From Chthoniobacterales bacterium (GTDB lineage: Bacteria > Verrucomicrobiota > Verrucomicrobiia > Chthoniobacterales > UBA10450), in the NCBI GenBank assembly GCA_013815325.1, contig JACDGM010000034.1, forward strand, positions 1 to 41,158: a stretch of DNA of 41,158 nt, in the 5' to 3' direction. This document shows positions 27,700-36,459 of this stretch, in pieces (positions within the stretch are counted from its first letter, which is position 1; the number at the start of each line of letters is the position of its first letter). The notes beneath the pieces were generated by a model. The model made no database searches. It had not been told where the DNA came from and saw only the letters and a program-made list of their open reading frames with translations. Position numbers and translations under genes: made by a program.

Positions 27700-29262
27700 A
27701 TGAAAAATCCGATCACATTAGTAGCTATCGCGGTAACGGCTCTCGCCTCCTCTCTAGCCCTCGCATCAGCAGACGATCTCGATAATAGAAACCCTGCCAT
27801 AGGAGACCATGAGCCACGGGTGCAGCATGTCTTGCTCCTCAGCGTCGATGGCATGCACGCGCTCGATTTCGCCAATCTCGTAAAGACGAACCCTGCTTCC
27901 GCGCTGGGACAGCTATCGCGTCAAGGCGTCACCTACACGCACGCTTTCGCTATGCGGCCTTCGGACTCTTTTCCCGGCTTGCTCGCGATCGTGACCGGTG
28001 GGTCACCGATCTCGACCGGTGTCTGGTATGATAACAGTTACGACCGCGCTTTGCTCCCGCCGATTACTTTTGGAGGAGGTTCCACCCCGGGGACAAATGT
28101 TCTCTACGACGAGTCGATCGATATCAACCCGGACGCGCGCGACGGCGGCGGCGGGATCAACCCCGACGCGCTCCCGCGCGATCCTGTGACCGGTGCTCCT
28201 GTCTATCCCCACCAATTCCTCAAGGCGGACACCATCTTCGAAGTAGCTCATCGCGCTCATCTCCGCACGGCTTGGAGCGACAAGCACCTGGCCTATGAGC
28301 TCGTCCAAGGTCCTTCCGGCCAGGGCGTGGACGACTTGTTTGATCCGGAGATCGCGGCCCCAAACCCCGCTTATCCCGACGTCGGCACAACTTCCAGTGT
28401 GCAGGCGACCGAAGATTACGATGACACAAAGGTCACCGCGATCCTGAACGAAATCGCTGGCTACGATCACACCGGCACCAACCGGGTAGGTGTGCCAGCT
28501 CTCTTCGGGATGAACTTTCAGGCGGTAAGTGTCGGGCAGAAGTTAAAGACGAACGTCCTCCGCGACGGCTCGACTCCGCCTCCCGATATGGTGACTGGCG
28601 GTTACATTGATGGCCAGGGCGTTCCCCAGCCCGCGCTGGCCGAGGCCATCGCTCATACAGACGCTTCCATCGGGCAAATGGTAGCCGCCCTTCGTGCCCA
28701 TGGCCTCTTGGAATCCACGTTGATCATCGTCACGGCCAAGCATGGTCAATCACCGATCGATCCGAGGAAACTGGTGCTTGCTGGTGAAAGCACGATCCCT
28801 GACATCGTTGGTCCCTCCCTTATCGCCCAGGCGACCCAGGATGACATCGCGCTCCTTTGGCTCACGGATCAGAGCCAGACAGACGCCGCTGTCGCCTTAC
28901 TCGAAGCGAACCTGGCCGCCGCTCATATCGACACGATCTTCGCAGGCCTAAGCCTTCGACTACAGTTTCCGAATCCGCTGAGTGACTCGCGTACGCCGGA
29001 CATCATCGTGCAACCAGTCGCAGGAGTGATTTACACTGACTCCACGAAGAAGATCGCGGAACACGGCGGCTTCGACTTTGATGACACCAACGTGGTCCTT
29101 GTCCTCTCGAATCCGGGGCTCGATCCGCGGACGATCAAGACGCCCGTCCAGACGATGCAGATCGCCCCCACCATCCTGGCCAGTCTGGGGCTCGATCCCC
29201 AAAGCCTGAAGGCCGTGCGGAAAGAGGCCGTCCAACGTCTCCCCGGGCTGAGCGGGGAGTAG
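27700..29262 (+). CDS. Exported type I phosphodiesterase / nucleotide pyrophosphatase (alkaline phosphatase superfamily)
   Basis: About 520 residues from the ATG at 27700, which begins directly with a signal peptide (MKNPITLVAIAVTALASSLA). The alkaline phosphatase fold's metal sites are visible: VLLLSVDGMHALDF near the start (Asp), DSFPGLLAIVTGG with the probable Ser/Thr nucleophile, TAKHGQSPID (His), and IAEHGGFDFDDTNVVLVLSN (His). Family role: hydrolysis of phosphodiester or pyrophosphate bonds in nucleotides or other organic phosphates, here outside the cytoplasm. It is intact, unlike most of its neighbours, and a PhoD-like phosphatase gene lies 1.2 kb further on, which suggests phosphate scavenging. 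No octamer over 1.5 kb. Confidence 0.85.
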   Translation: MKNPITLVAIAVTALASSLALASADDLDNRNPAIGDHEPRVQHVLLLSVDGMHALDFANLVKTNPASALGQLSRQGVTYTHAFAMRPSDSFPGLLAIVTGGSPISTGVWYDNSYDRALLPPITFGGGSTPGTNVLYDESIDINPDARDGGGGINPDALPRDPVTGAPVYPHQFLKADTIFEVAHRAHLRTAWSDKHLAYELVQGPSGQGVDDLFDPEIAAPNPAYPDVGTTSSVQATEDYDDTKVTAILNEIAGYDHTGTNRVGVPALFGMNFQAVSVGQKLKTNVLRDGSTPPPDMVTGGYIDGQGVPQPALAEAIAHTDASIGQMVAALRAHGLLESTLIIVTAKHGQSPIDPRKLVLAGESTIPDIVGPSLIAQATQDDIALLWLTDQSQTDAAVALLEANLAAAHIDTIFAGLSLRLQFPNPLSDSRTPDIIVQPVAGVIYTDSTKKIAEHGGFDFDDTNVVLVLSNPGLDPRTIKTPVQTMQIAPTILASLGLDPQSLKAVRKEAVQRLPGLSGE

Positions 29263-29399
29263 AGGCTAAGGCGGCCACTCCAAATGAAATTGCTCTCCCT
29301 TCTCAGGGGAAAGCTAGCTCTTATGACCGTTGTCAGCCCTTGATGATTCCGATGAGAAGAGTGTCTCACCCACCGGCACGCTATGTGATTGCCGCCCGG

Positions 29400-30002
29400 C
29401 GCAGGCACATGAATGAGCGAATCGATTTCGTGCAGCACACATTGGGGGTCAAGCCGCCCTGCTCCTTAGCGATCTCTTCGACCGTGTGAGCGATGTAATT
29501 GAACGCGACATGATCTGCGTCCACGCCGACCCCCGGCGGTGAGACGGCGAGAATTGCTCCCGGCGCCCTTGTGACCTAAATAACACCGGCAAGCTGATGT
29601 TTACGATGGTCGGGTAACATCGTTGATGGCATCCGAATTAACCGGCGTCTGGAAGCGCTTGATGATACTGCTAGGGGCGTCGGCGCTGTTGATGGTTTTG
29701 TCCACGACATACATCGTGTACTCGCAAAGATCAGGCGTGAATTGCACGGTGGCATAAACATAGGTGCTGCTCTAAAAAAAGGCGAAGTGCGGGTTGAACG
29801 TCAGGGCGAGCGCTTCCAGTCTAGCTTCGCCCGCACTGTCCAAGCCGAACTGGTCTTGTAAGTTGGCAGAGGTAATGGCGGGAGTCATGTATTCCACGCC
29901 GACGACATTACGCTCGCCGGGCTCGACCGGGGTGCCATCGGTCTTCAGCGGAAGAGCGAGGAACGTCGGGCGCGATGCCGCCATCGGTCGGGTCTTCAGC
30001 AC
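29400..30002 (-). pseudogene. Decayed gene of unknown product
   Basis: Three separate frames on the minus strand give protein-like pieces in order: PTFLALPLKTDGTPVEPGER with VVGVEYMTPAITSANLQDQF, then past a TAG, YVYATVQFTPDLCEYTMYVV, then after another shift GAILAVSPPGVGVDADHVAF and AHTVEEIAKEQGGLTPNVCC. I do not recognise the family. The pieces look like one exported or enzymatic protein broken by at least one stop and one or two frameshifts. Confidence 0.5.
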
Positions 30003-30297
30003 TCAGTTTCACGGGATCTTGTCGCGGGCTGATCACGATCACCGCTACGGGCCTCACTCCCGGCGGCTCGGTGTAGATCTGGAGCGGCAAAAATGCAGGA
30101 AGCACGACCGTTACCAATGGCGCCTGCGCCGGTACAACCCTGGTTATCGCAAGAGCACGGACTCTTACGACCCGCACTGCCGATGCGAACGGCAATTTGA
30201 CTGTGCGCCGGAATGTCAACGAAGCGACGTGCGGTCGCTTATTTCAACTGCTTGATCTAACAACCTGCGCGAGGAGTAACATCACCAGCAGGCCGTG
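29975..30297 (+). pseudogene. Decayed exported-protein fragment (plus strand)
   Basis: Reading the plus strand gives LITITATGLTPGGSV, a TAG, then IWSGKNAGSTTVTNGACAGT, LVIARARTLTTRTADANGNL, RNVNEATCGRLFQLLDLTTC and a TGA at 30295-30297. The pattern (GACAGT ... ADANGNL ... ATCG...QLLDLTTC) is typical of C-terminal modules of exported proteins with paired cysteines. The front is missing, so this is the tail of a lost gene with an in-frame stop. It abuts the other decayed gene running the opposite way, consistent with rearrangement. Confidence 0.55.
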
Positions 30298-30494
30298 AAG
30301 CTTCGCTGTCTGCCTTGGGCTACCATAGTAGCCGCAAGCAGAATCGGGTTAACGTCAACGGACCGCCTAGCGCATCCACGTTTCCGTCCTGATGAGCAAA
30401 TTCATTACCGCTCGGTGCTGCGGAAGAAAGACGCCCTGCTTAGCTATGGCTGGAGCAGTCTGTGCCGTAGCTGGAGGCCTCCGCCGAACACCTT

Positions 30495-32206
30495 TCAGGG
30501 CAGCGGGGTGATGGTAAACTCACCTACCACCTCTGGCATGCGGCTCGTGACCTCATCCGGGTTAGCTTCCAGCGCGGCTTGCGAGTAGGGAAGGATACCC
30601 CAGGTCTTAACGTCCAGTTGGTGGCTCGCTGGATCGATCGTGAACTCCGTCCAGCCATAGGTGTTGGTCGACTCATAGATTTGCCCGGGGACTAACTCCA
30701 CGTTCGGCAGCGGATTGTCAAAGAGGCTCAGTTGGTTATAACCCAGCGAAGCCAGCCCGGGGTTCACAACGGCAAGGACGAAACCTTCCTTCTCCACTCC
30801 GTTAGGCAAAGAGTAATAGTAGGCTTGCTGGTCGGGGCTAATGAGCCCAAAAGCCGCCGCCAAATCTACGATCGTCGGCCCAAAGGGCTTGTCGAAGGCG
30901 ACTGGTCCGGTCACGATTTCGATCGAGTTGGTCTGGATCTGCGCCTCGAACGGCCCCAGCTGGTAGGAGAGCCGGTTGACTAATGTGCCGTGGAAATCTG
31001 CCGTGACAAAGACCACATTGGAAATCCCGTGGTCGGCGATAAACTTGAGCAGATCGGTCCGTTCGGCTGCATAGCCCTCGTAACGATCTTCACCTCCCAG
31101 CGGGCCAAAATTCTGCACCGGCTCCGGGCAGAAAATAAACTTCCAGAGGATGCCCGCTCCCTGCGCACGCACTAAGTCGCGCTTCAAGTCGGCGAGTTGT
31201 CTCGCGCCCAGCAGGGTCCGGCCTGGCGTGAATGCCCCAATGAGAAAAGCCGCGACCTGCTCTGGGTCATTCGGATCGGTCACCGGCGGAAGCTCCTGGC
31301 TGCGGAAGGAGCGTGCGTCGAGGAGAAAGGTCGCCGCATCGCTGCCATAAGTGTTGAATCGATAATTTTTGATCCATGAGCGGTCGTGTAGTTGCCCGTG
31401 TCACCATAGCGCACATTCTCCACTGGGTGGTACTCGTGGAAGGCGCGCAAACCATGATGAAAAGTCTCCGTGTCGCTGATCAAAAGCCCGGTATCGTCGA
31501 TGAAGCGCGGATCGCTCGTGCGCCGCGCCGCGCCTGCGAAGTTATCCGTCACTTCATGGTCGTCGATTGTCGCCAGGATGGCGGTCGAGCTGCGCAAGTC
31601 CGCCAGCGTATTCAGTCCGAAGCGGGTCGAATAAACCTCGTTCGTTTTGAGCCGGAAATCCGCCAGCGTCCGGCACTGTGCCAGGGGCACATCTGGCGAG
31701 GGGAAGTCCGCATAAATATTGTCGCCAAACTGGAGGAAGAAATCGAGATTGCTTCCCGCCGCATTCCGGACGGAGGGATAAGGCGCCAGCTCGCCGCGTT
31801 CGTCACCCGACACCCCGAAATGCAACCCGGCAAGAGTCCCCAGCTCCGGCGCGGTCGAGAATTTCCCGCTCGCTGTCGCCTCCGGACCCGTCGCCCGGTA
31901 ATAATAGGTCGTAGCCGGAGTCAGCCCGCTAAGTGGGGCTTTCACCGGCACGAGTGCGTCCCTCTCCTTTAGCGTGATTGATTGGACGCCGGTGCCGAAG
32001 ATGAGATCTGTCGAATATTCGAGGCATACCCGGCCCGGCACCGCGCTATGGGCCCAGAGTACCGCGGAGGTCTGCCTTACATCGCCCGCGCTCACCGTCA
32101 TGGGATCGATGGTGGCCTGAGCAGAAAAGAGCGAGCCGGCTAACAGTGCCGCCGCGACAGAAAGAGCGCTCCATTTGGAAGGGCCAGCGAGGAAAGATTT
32201 TTTCAT
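30495..32206 (-). pseudogene. PhoD-like alkaline phosphatase, split by one frameshift
   Basis: The start is an ATG at 32206 with a signal peptide (SALSVAAALLAGSLFSAQA). The N-terminal fibronectin-like PhoD domain (VSAGDVRQTSAVLWAHS) is followed by metal-site motifs: FFLQFGDNIYADF, ILATIDDHEVTDNF, and in the second frame NVVFVTADFHGTLVNRL. The frame breaks near the T5 run at 31366-31370 (A5 on the coding strand). Adding one A would read SKNYRFNTYGSDAATFLLDA and restore a single ~570-residue protein down to 30495. So it is either a recent homopolymer frameshift or an assembly error. Family role: Ca/Fe-dependent phosphodiesterase/monoesterase in the periplasm. One octamer lies at 30800. Confidence 0.8.
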
Positions 32207-32365
32207 GGTGGTGTTAGTTAAGTGAAATTGTGTTTGAATACTCTGGAGCCTGACACGCTTGTGTGTCAGCCAAGTGGCTATCGTGTGAGAATTAGGTGAA
32301 ATCTCGCCGCGCATCGGCGCCTTCATCCTAACTCGCTGTCGATCGCGCGGACGCGACCAAGCTTT

Positions 32366-32998
32366 CTAGCTCTCTTTCTCTTCTTCGGTCTCTTCTTCCT
32401 CTTCAGTAAAAAAGAGGGAAGGGATCGGCAGTGGGCTCGGAGGCTTTTTGCTTTGTTTTTCCACCTTCGACTGGCATTCGACGGTAAGACGCGCGAATGG
32501 GATCGCTCTGAGGCGGGGGATTGGAATGGGGTCGCCCGACATCTCGCAGATGCCATAGGTTCCCGACTCAATCCGCTCCAGCGCGGCATCGATCTCAATC
32601 ATTGAGTTCTTCTCCTGGGAGAGAAGAGAAAGAGCAAAATCACGGTCTCAGGCATCACTCCCGGCGTCGCCATTGTGCGTGCCGATGGCGGAATGGCTGC
32701 CGGTATCCGCTCGACTGTCACGTGCGACCTCACTGATCGAGTTCATCAACACCGTTCGCAGGTGGAGCAATTTCTCCTTTTGCGCGCGAGTGAAAGCAGC
32801 AAGTTGTTTTTGTTGCCGCCGCGCACCCGGGCGCCAATCGCCTAACGACGAATCGTTCTGCATTGGCCGCGCCTGCGGGAATTTCGATGGTTGTGCGGAA
32901 GAGGCCTGCCAGCGGAGTGTCGGGGTTGTGTTCATCGCTGCACGTTGCGCGCGTTTCGTGACATTCCGATGTCTGTCTTGTAGCGATTCGTGAATCAT
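32366..32998 (-). pseudogene. DksA/TraR-family protein with an in-frame TGA
   Basis: The two open frames (32648-32998 and 32366-32602) are in the same frame, separated only by a TGA at 32648-32650 plus a few codons. Joined, they read a DksA-like protein of about 210 residues. The N-terminal helical part (KEKLLHLRTVLMNSISEVAR) is followed by NGDAGSDA, the stop, DRDFALSLLSQEKNSMIEID, and AALERIESGTYGICEMSGDP with RLRAIPFARLTVEC. DksA-like proteins normally have an aromatic residue where the stop is. The zinc finger is reduced: only two of four cysteines remain. The C-terminus is a run of acidic residues. Family role: RNA polymerase secondary-channel regulation. An octamer at 32840 is read as SLGDW. 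Confidence 0.75.
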
Positions 32999-33119
32999 TT
33001 CGGCCTTCTAAAATCCCTGCCCACGGCGTGCGGTGACGGGCGCCATCTTCACAGCCATTAGGCGAGAGAAGTGGGAGTGATTGTCGAACTAATGGTCACC
33101 TCGGCCGACTACTTCCTCG

Positions 33120-33317
33120 GCGCGCTACAAGGAGGCAATCAAACCGACGGATAACGCCAGCGAAGCGATTTTCTCACTTAAGGCGGTGACTTTCCGGTTT
33201 AAACACGAGCTTGATCCGGAGGGCATCCTGCAATCCAGCCCGGTGGCTGAGCAGGTGGAGAAGGTGAATCCCGACTTAGTGTGGCGCGTTAGGACCAGGG
33301 TAAGCCTTACACCCGAC
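33120..33317 (+). pseudogene. Remnant of an S74 (intramolecular chaperone) domain
   Basis: Reading gives RYKEAIKPTDNASEAIFSLK, VTFRFKHELDPEGILQSSPV and AEQVEKVNPDLV, a close match to the C-terminal chaperone domain of the protein at 39575-40930 (RFKEAIKPMDKASEGILSLQ, VTFRYKHELDPQAIPQFGLV). After NPDLV a frameshift and a TAG lead to DQGKPYT in another frame, again matching ARDDQGKPYT of the intact copy. The front of the gene is missing. Confidence 0.8.
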
Positions 33318-33328
33318 GCGCTCGCGGT

Positions 33329-33721
33329 TTATTTCGGGATAGTGCGGCAGCAAATCTCCAGCTTGTTGCCGTCGGGGTCCTCGAAAAAGAAGGCGTAATA
33401 GTCCGGCGTGTAATCGCGGCAAAGTTCCGGACCTTCCAACACTTTCCCGCCCGCTTGCCTGACGACTTCTGCCACGCGATCAACTTCCTCGTGCGTGTCG
33501 GCCCAAAAGGAAATGCGTGTTCCATTCGGCTGGTGGTTAGGATCTTCCTCGAAGCTGAGAAATGGCGGCTTGCCTTCGCCTTCGGCGTAATAGGTTTCCC
33601 ATTCCTGTTCGCTTCTGCGGTTCGTGAAACCGAGCGCGGGCAGTACGTGCAGGTAAAAACTTTCCGCCCGTTTTCGGTCTTTCACTCGCAGATCGATGTG
33701 ATCAAAAAAGCGTGTCTTCAT
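33329..33721 (-). CDS. VOC/glyoxalase-family protein
   Basis: This is a 130-residue protein from an ATG at 33721 (MKTRFFDHIDLRVKDRKRAE) that overlaps the DUF3052 fragment's stop by 4 nt; an upstream extension to 33769 lies inside that gene. It has the two-fold beta-alpha-beta-beta-beta VOC pattern: FDHIDLRVKDRKRAESFY at the start and YYAFFFEDPDGNKLEI at the end, the latter holding the usual DPDGN/E site (Glu in KLEICC). HEEVDRVAEVVRQAGG is the linking helix. Metal-dependent lyase, dioxygenase or resistance activity cannot be decided. It appears intact. Confidence 0.85.
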   Translation of the reverse strand: MKTRFFDHIDLRVKDRKRAESFYLHVLPALGFTNRRSEQEWETYYAEGEGKPPFLSFEEDPNHQPNGTRISFWADTHEEVDRVAEVVRQAGGKVLEGPELCRDYTPDYYAFFFEDPDGNKLEICCRTIPK

Positions 33722-33966
33722 TTTGGTTTTCTGTTTTCGCGTCGAATCATTAGTTTCAAACACGACCACGTTTCATCCACCGCGCAAACCTTCACGTCCA
33801 CAAAACCGAGCGGCAACGCGACTTCGCGGATTGTATCTTCGGTGATGTCAGTCGGAACCTTTGACGCCTTTTTCGGCCAGGAAATCCAAAGAATTCCCGC
33901 GTCGTCTAATTTCGTGCGCAATTCACGCAGTCGCTTTTCCAGATCGCTCCGTTGCCTAACGAACAA
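33718..33966 (-). pseudogene. DUF3052 family protein, 5' end cut by an IS3-like remnant
   Basis: An 82-residue fragment: FVRQRSDLEKRLRELRTKLD, DDAGILWISWPKKASKVPTD, ITEDTIREVALPLGFVDVKV and CAVDETWSCLKLMIRR. This matches the C-terminal half of DUF3052 proteins (WPK motif, DVKVCAVD). The N-terminal half is absent and the sequence directly beyond 33966 is IS3-like DNA, so the insertion or a linked deletion removed the front. The apparent start is a TTG. An octamer at 33954 lies in its first codons. It was likely cotranscribed with the VOC gene (4-nt overlap). Confidence 0.75.
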
Positions 33967-33969
33967 CGC

Positions 33970-34583
33970 TCCAATACCGGCCCCGCACCACCGACAGCCG
34001 GCACGGCGGCCCGATCGCTCCCAACCGCCTGCGCAACCTCATCGTGCGCCGTCCTGACCAGGTCTGGGTGACCGATGCCACCTGCGTCCTTACTGGCCAA
34101 GGCTGGCTACCTTGTCGCCGTCCTGGACATCTACACCCGGCGGGTGATCGGCTGGGCTATGCACCAAATCCTGGACGCTCAGCTCGTCATCGCCGCCCTG
34201 CGCATGGCGCTGCTCCAACGCCGGCCGCAAGGCGCGCTCATCCTTCATTCCGACGGCGGGATGCAGTTTGCCAGTGCCGCTTACCGGCAGGTCCTCGCCC
34301 AGCACGGCCTGGTGGCTTCCATGAGCCGCAAAGGCAACTGCTACGACAACGCCTTCATCGAATCGTTCTGGAGCACCCTCAAATATGAAGTCGTCTACCA
34401 CCGGCGCTTCGCTACCTATGCCGGAGCTCGCACCGCCATCTTCCACTACATCGAAACCCCTACAACCGCACCCGACTACACTCCAGTCTTGCTTACCGCA
34501 GTCCCATCGCTTTTGAATCCCAACTAACCTAAACAATAAGAATTGGTCCCTCCTTCACTGTCCGAGAAACCAATGCAAGCCCA
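33970..34583 (+). mobile_element. IS3-family element, copy 2, truncated with broken transposase
   Basis: Transposase pieces read in order: RTTDSRHGGPIAPNRLRNLI (from about 33985), WVTDATCVLTGQGWL, then after loss of two bases a second frame with YLVAVLDIYTRRVIGWAMHQ, HSDGGMQFASAAYRQVLAQH, KGNCYDNAFIESFWSTLKYE, and after another shift a third frame with YNRTRLHSSLAYRSPIAFES ending near 34532. The right end (complement TGGGCTTGCATTGGTTTCTC, ending 34583) matches that of copy 1. The HSD motif lost its usual Arg (HSDGG). It lies between a front-truncated DUF3052 gene and a tail-truncated WYL gene, so it is a dead copy. Confidence 0.8.
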
Positions 34584-35464
34584 TGCGATTGGTGCCAGAT
34601 CCGTTCCCGGACCAATTGTGCTGCAAACGAATCGAAATGGATTCGGACCAGGATCCTTCCCTCGCCTTGGAACACGCCAAAGCTCGAATCCAGGAACTTT
34701 GAGATGGAGAAATCGGCCGGACGTTTGAATCGGACTCCGGTCTTCCGCAGGTCACGAATGCGTGGGAGCGCGAAAGTCCGGAGCTGCTTTCGGTCGAGAT
34801 CGAAAGCAAAGAGATACCATTAGTTCTCCACGCACCCGAGATGATATGGCCGCACGCGTCGGCGCTCGAAGCCTGAGCTTTTCAACTTTCGGTAACGAAA
34901 CTCCACCTCTTCGGAGCGCAGGACAGCGCGGCTGATTGATTCGAATACCTCGATGTCGGAGATGCTTCGTCCGGTGCTGCGGAATGAAATCGACGAATCG
35001 AGTTCGCTCCAGGGAAAGGTGATCTTCTCCTTGAGCCCGTCGCCGATCTTCCGGAAGGCAGCTCGAAGTGGCGCCTCGAAAGGCGTGCCCTTGTACTGTT
35101 GCAGAGCTTTCTGCGCCACGAAGAGCGCGACGATTTCTCCTTCCGATACCTCGATGTTAGGAAAGCTAGTGACCGGTTCGGTATAGGCGAAGCCGAAGTG
35201 CAGTTGGTCATACTCAATCGGCAAGCCCAACCGGTCGCGCATGAAATCGATGTCGCGTTGAATCGTCTTGCCGGAAACCTCCAGCTCAGCCGCCAGCTTG
35301 CGGCAGTTCGGGAACGCCCGAGCCTGCAGCTGAGCGTGCAGCCGCATCATGCGGGCCAGTGGCGGACGCGAAAACGTCCCGGCGCTTTGTGGGCGAACAC
35401 TGAGAGGCCGTTTCATTTCATCCGGATAGCGAGAGAAAAACAGCCTGACAAGAGATATTTTCAT
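34584..35464 (-). pseudogene. HTH-WYL transcription regulator, broken by a stop and by an IS3 end
   Basis: The N-terminal part has a winged HTH (LAAELEVSGKTIQRDIDFMR, about residues 58-77 of the longer frame) and then WYL-regulator sequence (SEGEIVALFVAQKALQQYKG, LRSEEVEFRYRKLKSSGFER, RRVRPYHLGCVEN). An in-frame TAA follows (complement of 34820-34822), directly before WYLFAFDLDRKQLRTFALPR, the motif that names the family; CAA to TAA is the simplest explanation. The same frame continues to RERIWHQSH at 34584, where IS3 terminal sequence takes over and ends it. A start at 35416 (MKRPLSVRP) is possible. An 8-bp inverted repeat lies just upstream of the 35464 ATG. Confidence 0.75.
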
Positions 35465-35467
35465 TCT

Positions 35468-35488
35468 GTCGGACAGCGAATGTCCGAC
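35468..35488. promoter_or_regulatory. Inverted repeat, likely operator of the WYL regulator
   Basis: GTCGGACA and TGTCCGAC are perfect 8-bp arms around GCGAA. The element begins 4 bp before the WYL gene's upstream ATG and lies 22 bp before a small open frame on the other strand. Position and symmetry fit an autoregulatory site for a divergent pair; the actual binding protein is unknown. Confidence 0.5.
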
Positions 35489-35509
35489 CGAGGGGCGTAG
35501 ATTACTCTG

Positions 35510-35680
35510 ATGACAAAAAATCGTCGTTTAGCCAAGCGCTTCATTTCATCTCCGGTGATCAGACGCTCCCAAACGCTGCGTGTCCCGCGCGGCCTCGCCA
35601 TGCTACGAACGCTTCGGCTGCGGCTTGCCGCAGAAAGCCGACCCCGTCTGCACCAGGAGGAATTCAGTTTTGACAAATAG
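35510..35680 (+). CDS. Small open frame divergent from the WYL gene
   Basis: 56 codons (MTKNRRLAKRFISSPVIRRS ... HQEEFSFDK) from an ATG 46 bp from the WYL start. It is Arg-rich (calculated basic) with no recognised family. It shares the short intergenic space that holds the inverted repeat, which is the main argument for it. It could be chance. Confidence 0.3.
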   Translation: MTKNRRLAKRFISSPVIRRSQTLRVPRGLAMLRTLRLRLAAESRPRLHQEEFSFDK

Positions 35681-36096
35681 CTGGCATAAGCCCGCTCCGC
35701 CGGATTGGGGATTTATCCGCCGGCTACGGATCGCCGCAAGAACCCATTGAACGTTTACTGAAAAAGTGGAGGCAAACAAAACGCCTGCTCGGCTACCTTA
35801 GGCAGGTGAAAAGGATTCTTATCGAATCCCTGTTGTGTTTGGCTGTTCAGAAGCCTCTGCGTGTCCGTGAATGTCGTAGATCATAATGAGATGCGTTGGG
35901 CGTTTCGGAAGTAGGGAGCGCGACTGGTATTTGTGTTTGTTGCCACCAAGCGATCTTCGTCGGCGACTTCATCGACCGAGAACCCAAAATGGAAGAGATG
36001 CTGGCCATTGTCCGATCGATGGTGGGTAATGGTGCCGATTAATGATATGGAAAATTCAACTGCTCTCACGGCGCGTCATCTGCTCGAATCGAAACT
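35681..36096. other. No recognisable gene
   Basis: About 415 bp. Short open frames on both strands overlap and show no protein pattern. Probably decayed DNA. Confidence 0.4.
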
Positions 36097-36327
36097 ATGC
36101 GCGATTATTTTGATATGAATGTTTCCACGCAAGTTGACCGGATTCGCACGGCGGTCCGCCTAGACGGGTTTTTTGTCGCCGGTTCCGAGGAATTAGCCGT
36201 GTTGTGCTCAGACGGGGCGTCCGAACAAAAGACAACGACGGGGATCGAACAGATTGCGGAATGGGAAGGCTGGGCCTGCCAGCGGCTGCCTAACGCCATG
36301 GTACGATTTAGCGTTCGGGGGCAGTGA
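36097..36327 (+). CDS. Small hypothetical protein
   Basis: 76 residues (MRDYFDMNVSTQVDRIRTAV ... GIEQIAEWEGWACQRLPNAM followed by VRFSVRGQ). The tail IAEWEGWACQRLPNAMVRFS resembles small proteins I associate with Verrucomicrobiota (pattern I.EWEGW...LPN..VRF), but no family can be named. The octamer at 36288 is read as LPNA in frame, which fits a native gene. Confidence 0.4.
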   Translation: MRDYFDMNVSTQVDRIRTAVRLDGFFVAGSEELAVLCSDGASEQKTTTGIEQIAEWEGWACQRLPNAMVRFSVRGQ

Positions 36328-36459
36328 TCCAGCATTGGCGAAGAGCGCCGAAAGCTGTTGTAATTACAGTGTGCTGAGCTTTTATCCGACACTCCTAGCA
36401 CTGCCAACGCACTGCGCCGTCCGACGGGTTCAAGCGGGCTTGACCTCACGCCGGCTCCT

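Larger units (their letters stand above)
330..36295. repeat. Dispersed octamer family GCCTAACG / CGTTAGGC
   Basis: Exact copies, found by eye, start at 330, 678, 1167, 1803, 2120, 2618, 2857, 6452, 7043, 8053, 8602, 9636, 9976, 14277, 16032, 18689, 19426, 20988, 21620, 22447, 22535, 24650, 24657, 30800, 32840, 33954 and 36288: 27 in total, 14 as GCCTAACG and 13 as CGTTAGGC. The extra base A (GCCTAACGA) follows in 21 of 27. Further 7-bp core matches occur at 2968, 4612, 7132, 21299, 25177 and 36722. Copies lie mostly inside genes, read as Pro-Asn, Leu-Gly or Leu-Thr. About 1.3 exact copies would be expected in both strands of a 41-kb random sequence of equal base content. Confidence 0.9.

Noticed and set aside
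32648..32650. TGA in the DksA-like gene as a selenocysteine codon
   Set aside because: No selenoprotein family relation, the position is not a catalytic cysteine, and I see no clear hairpin element behind it.
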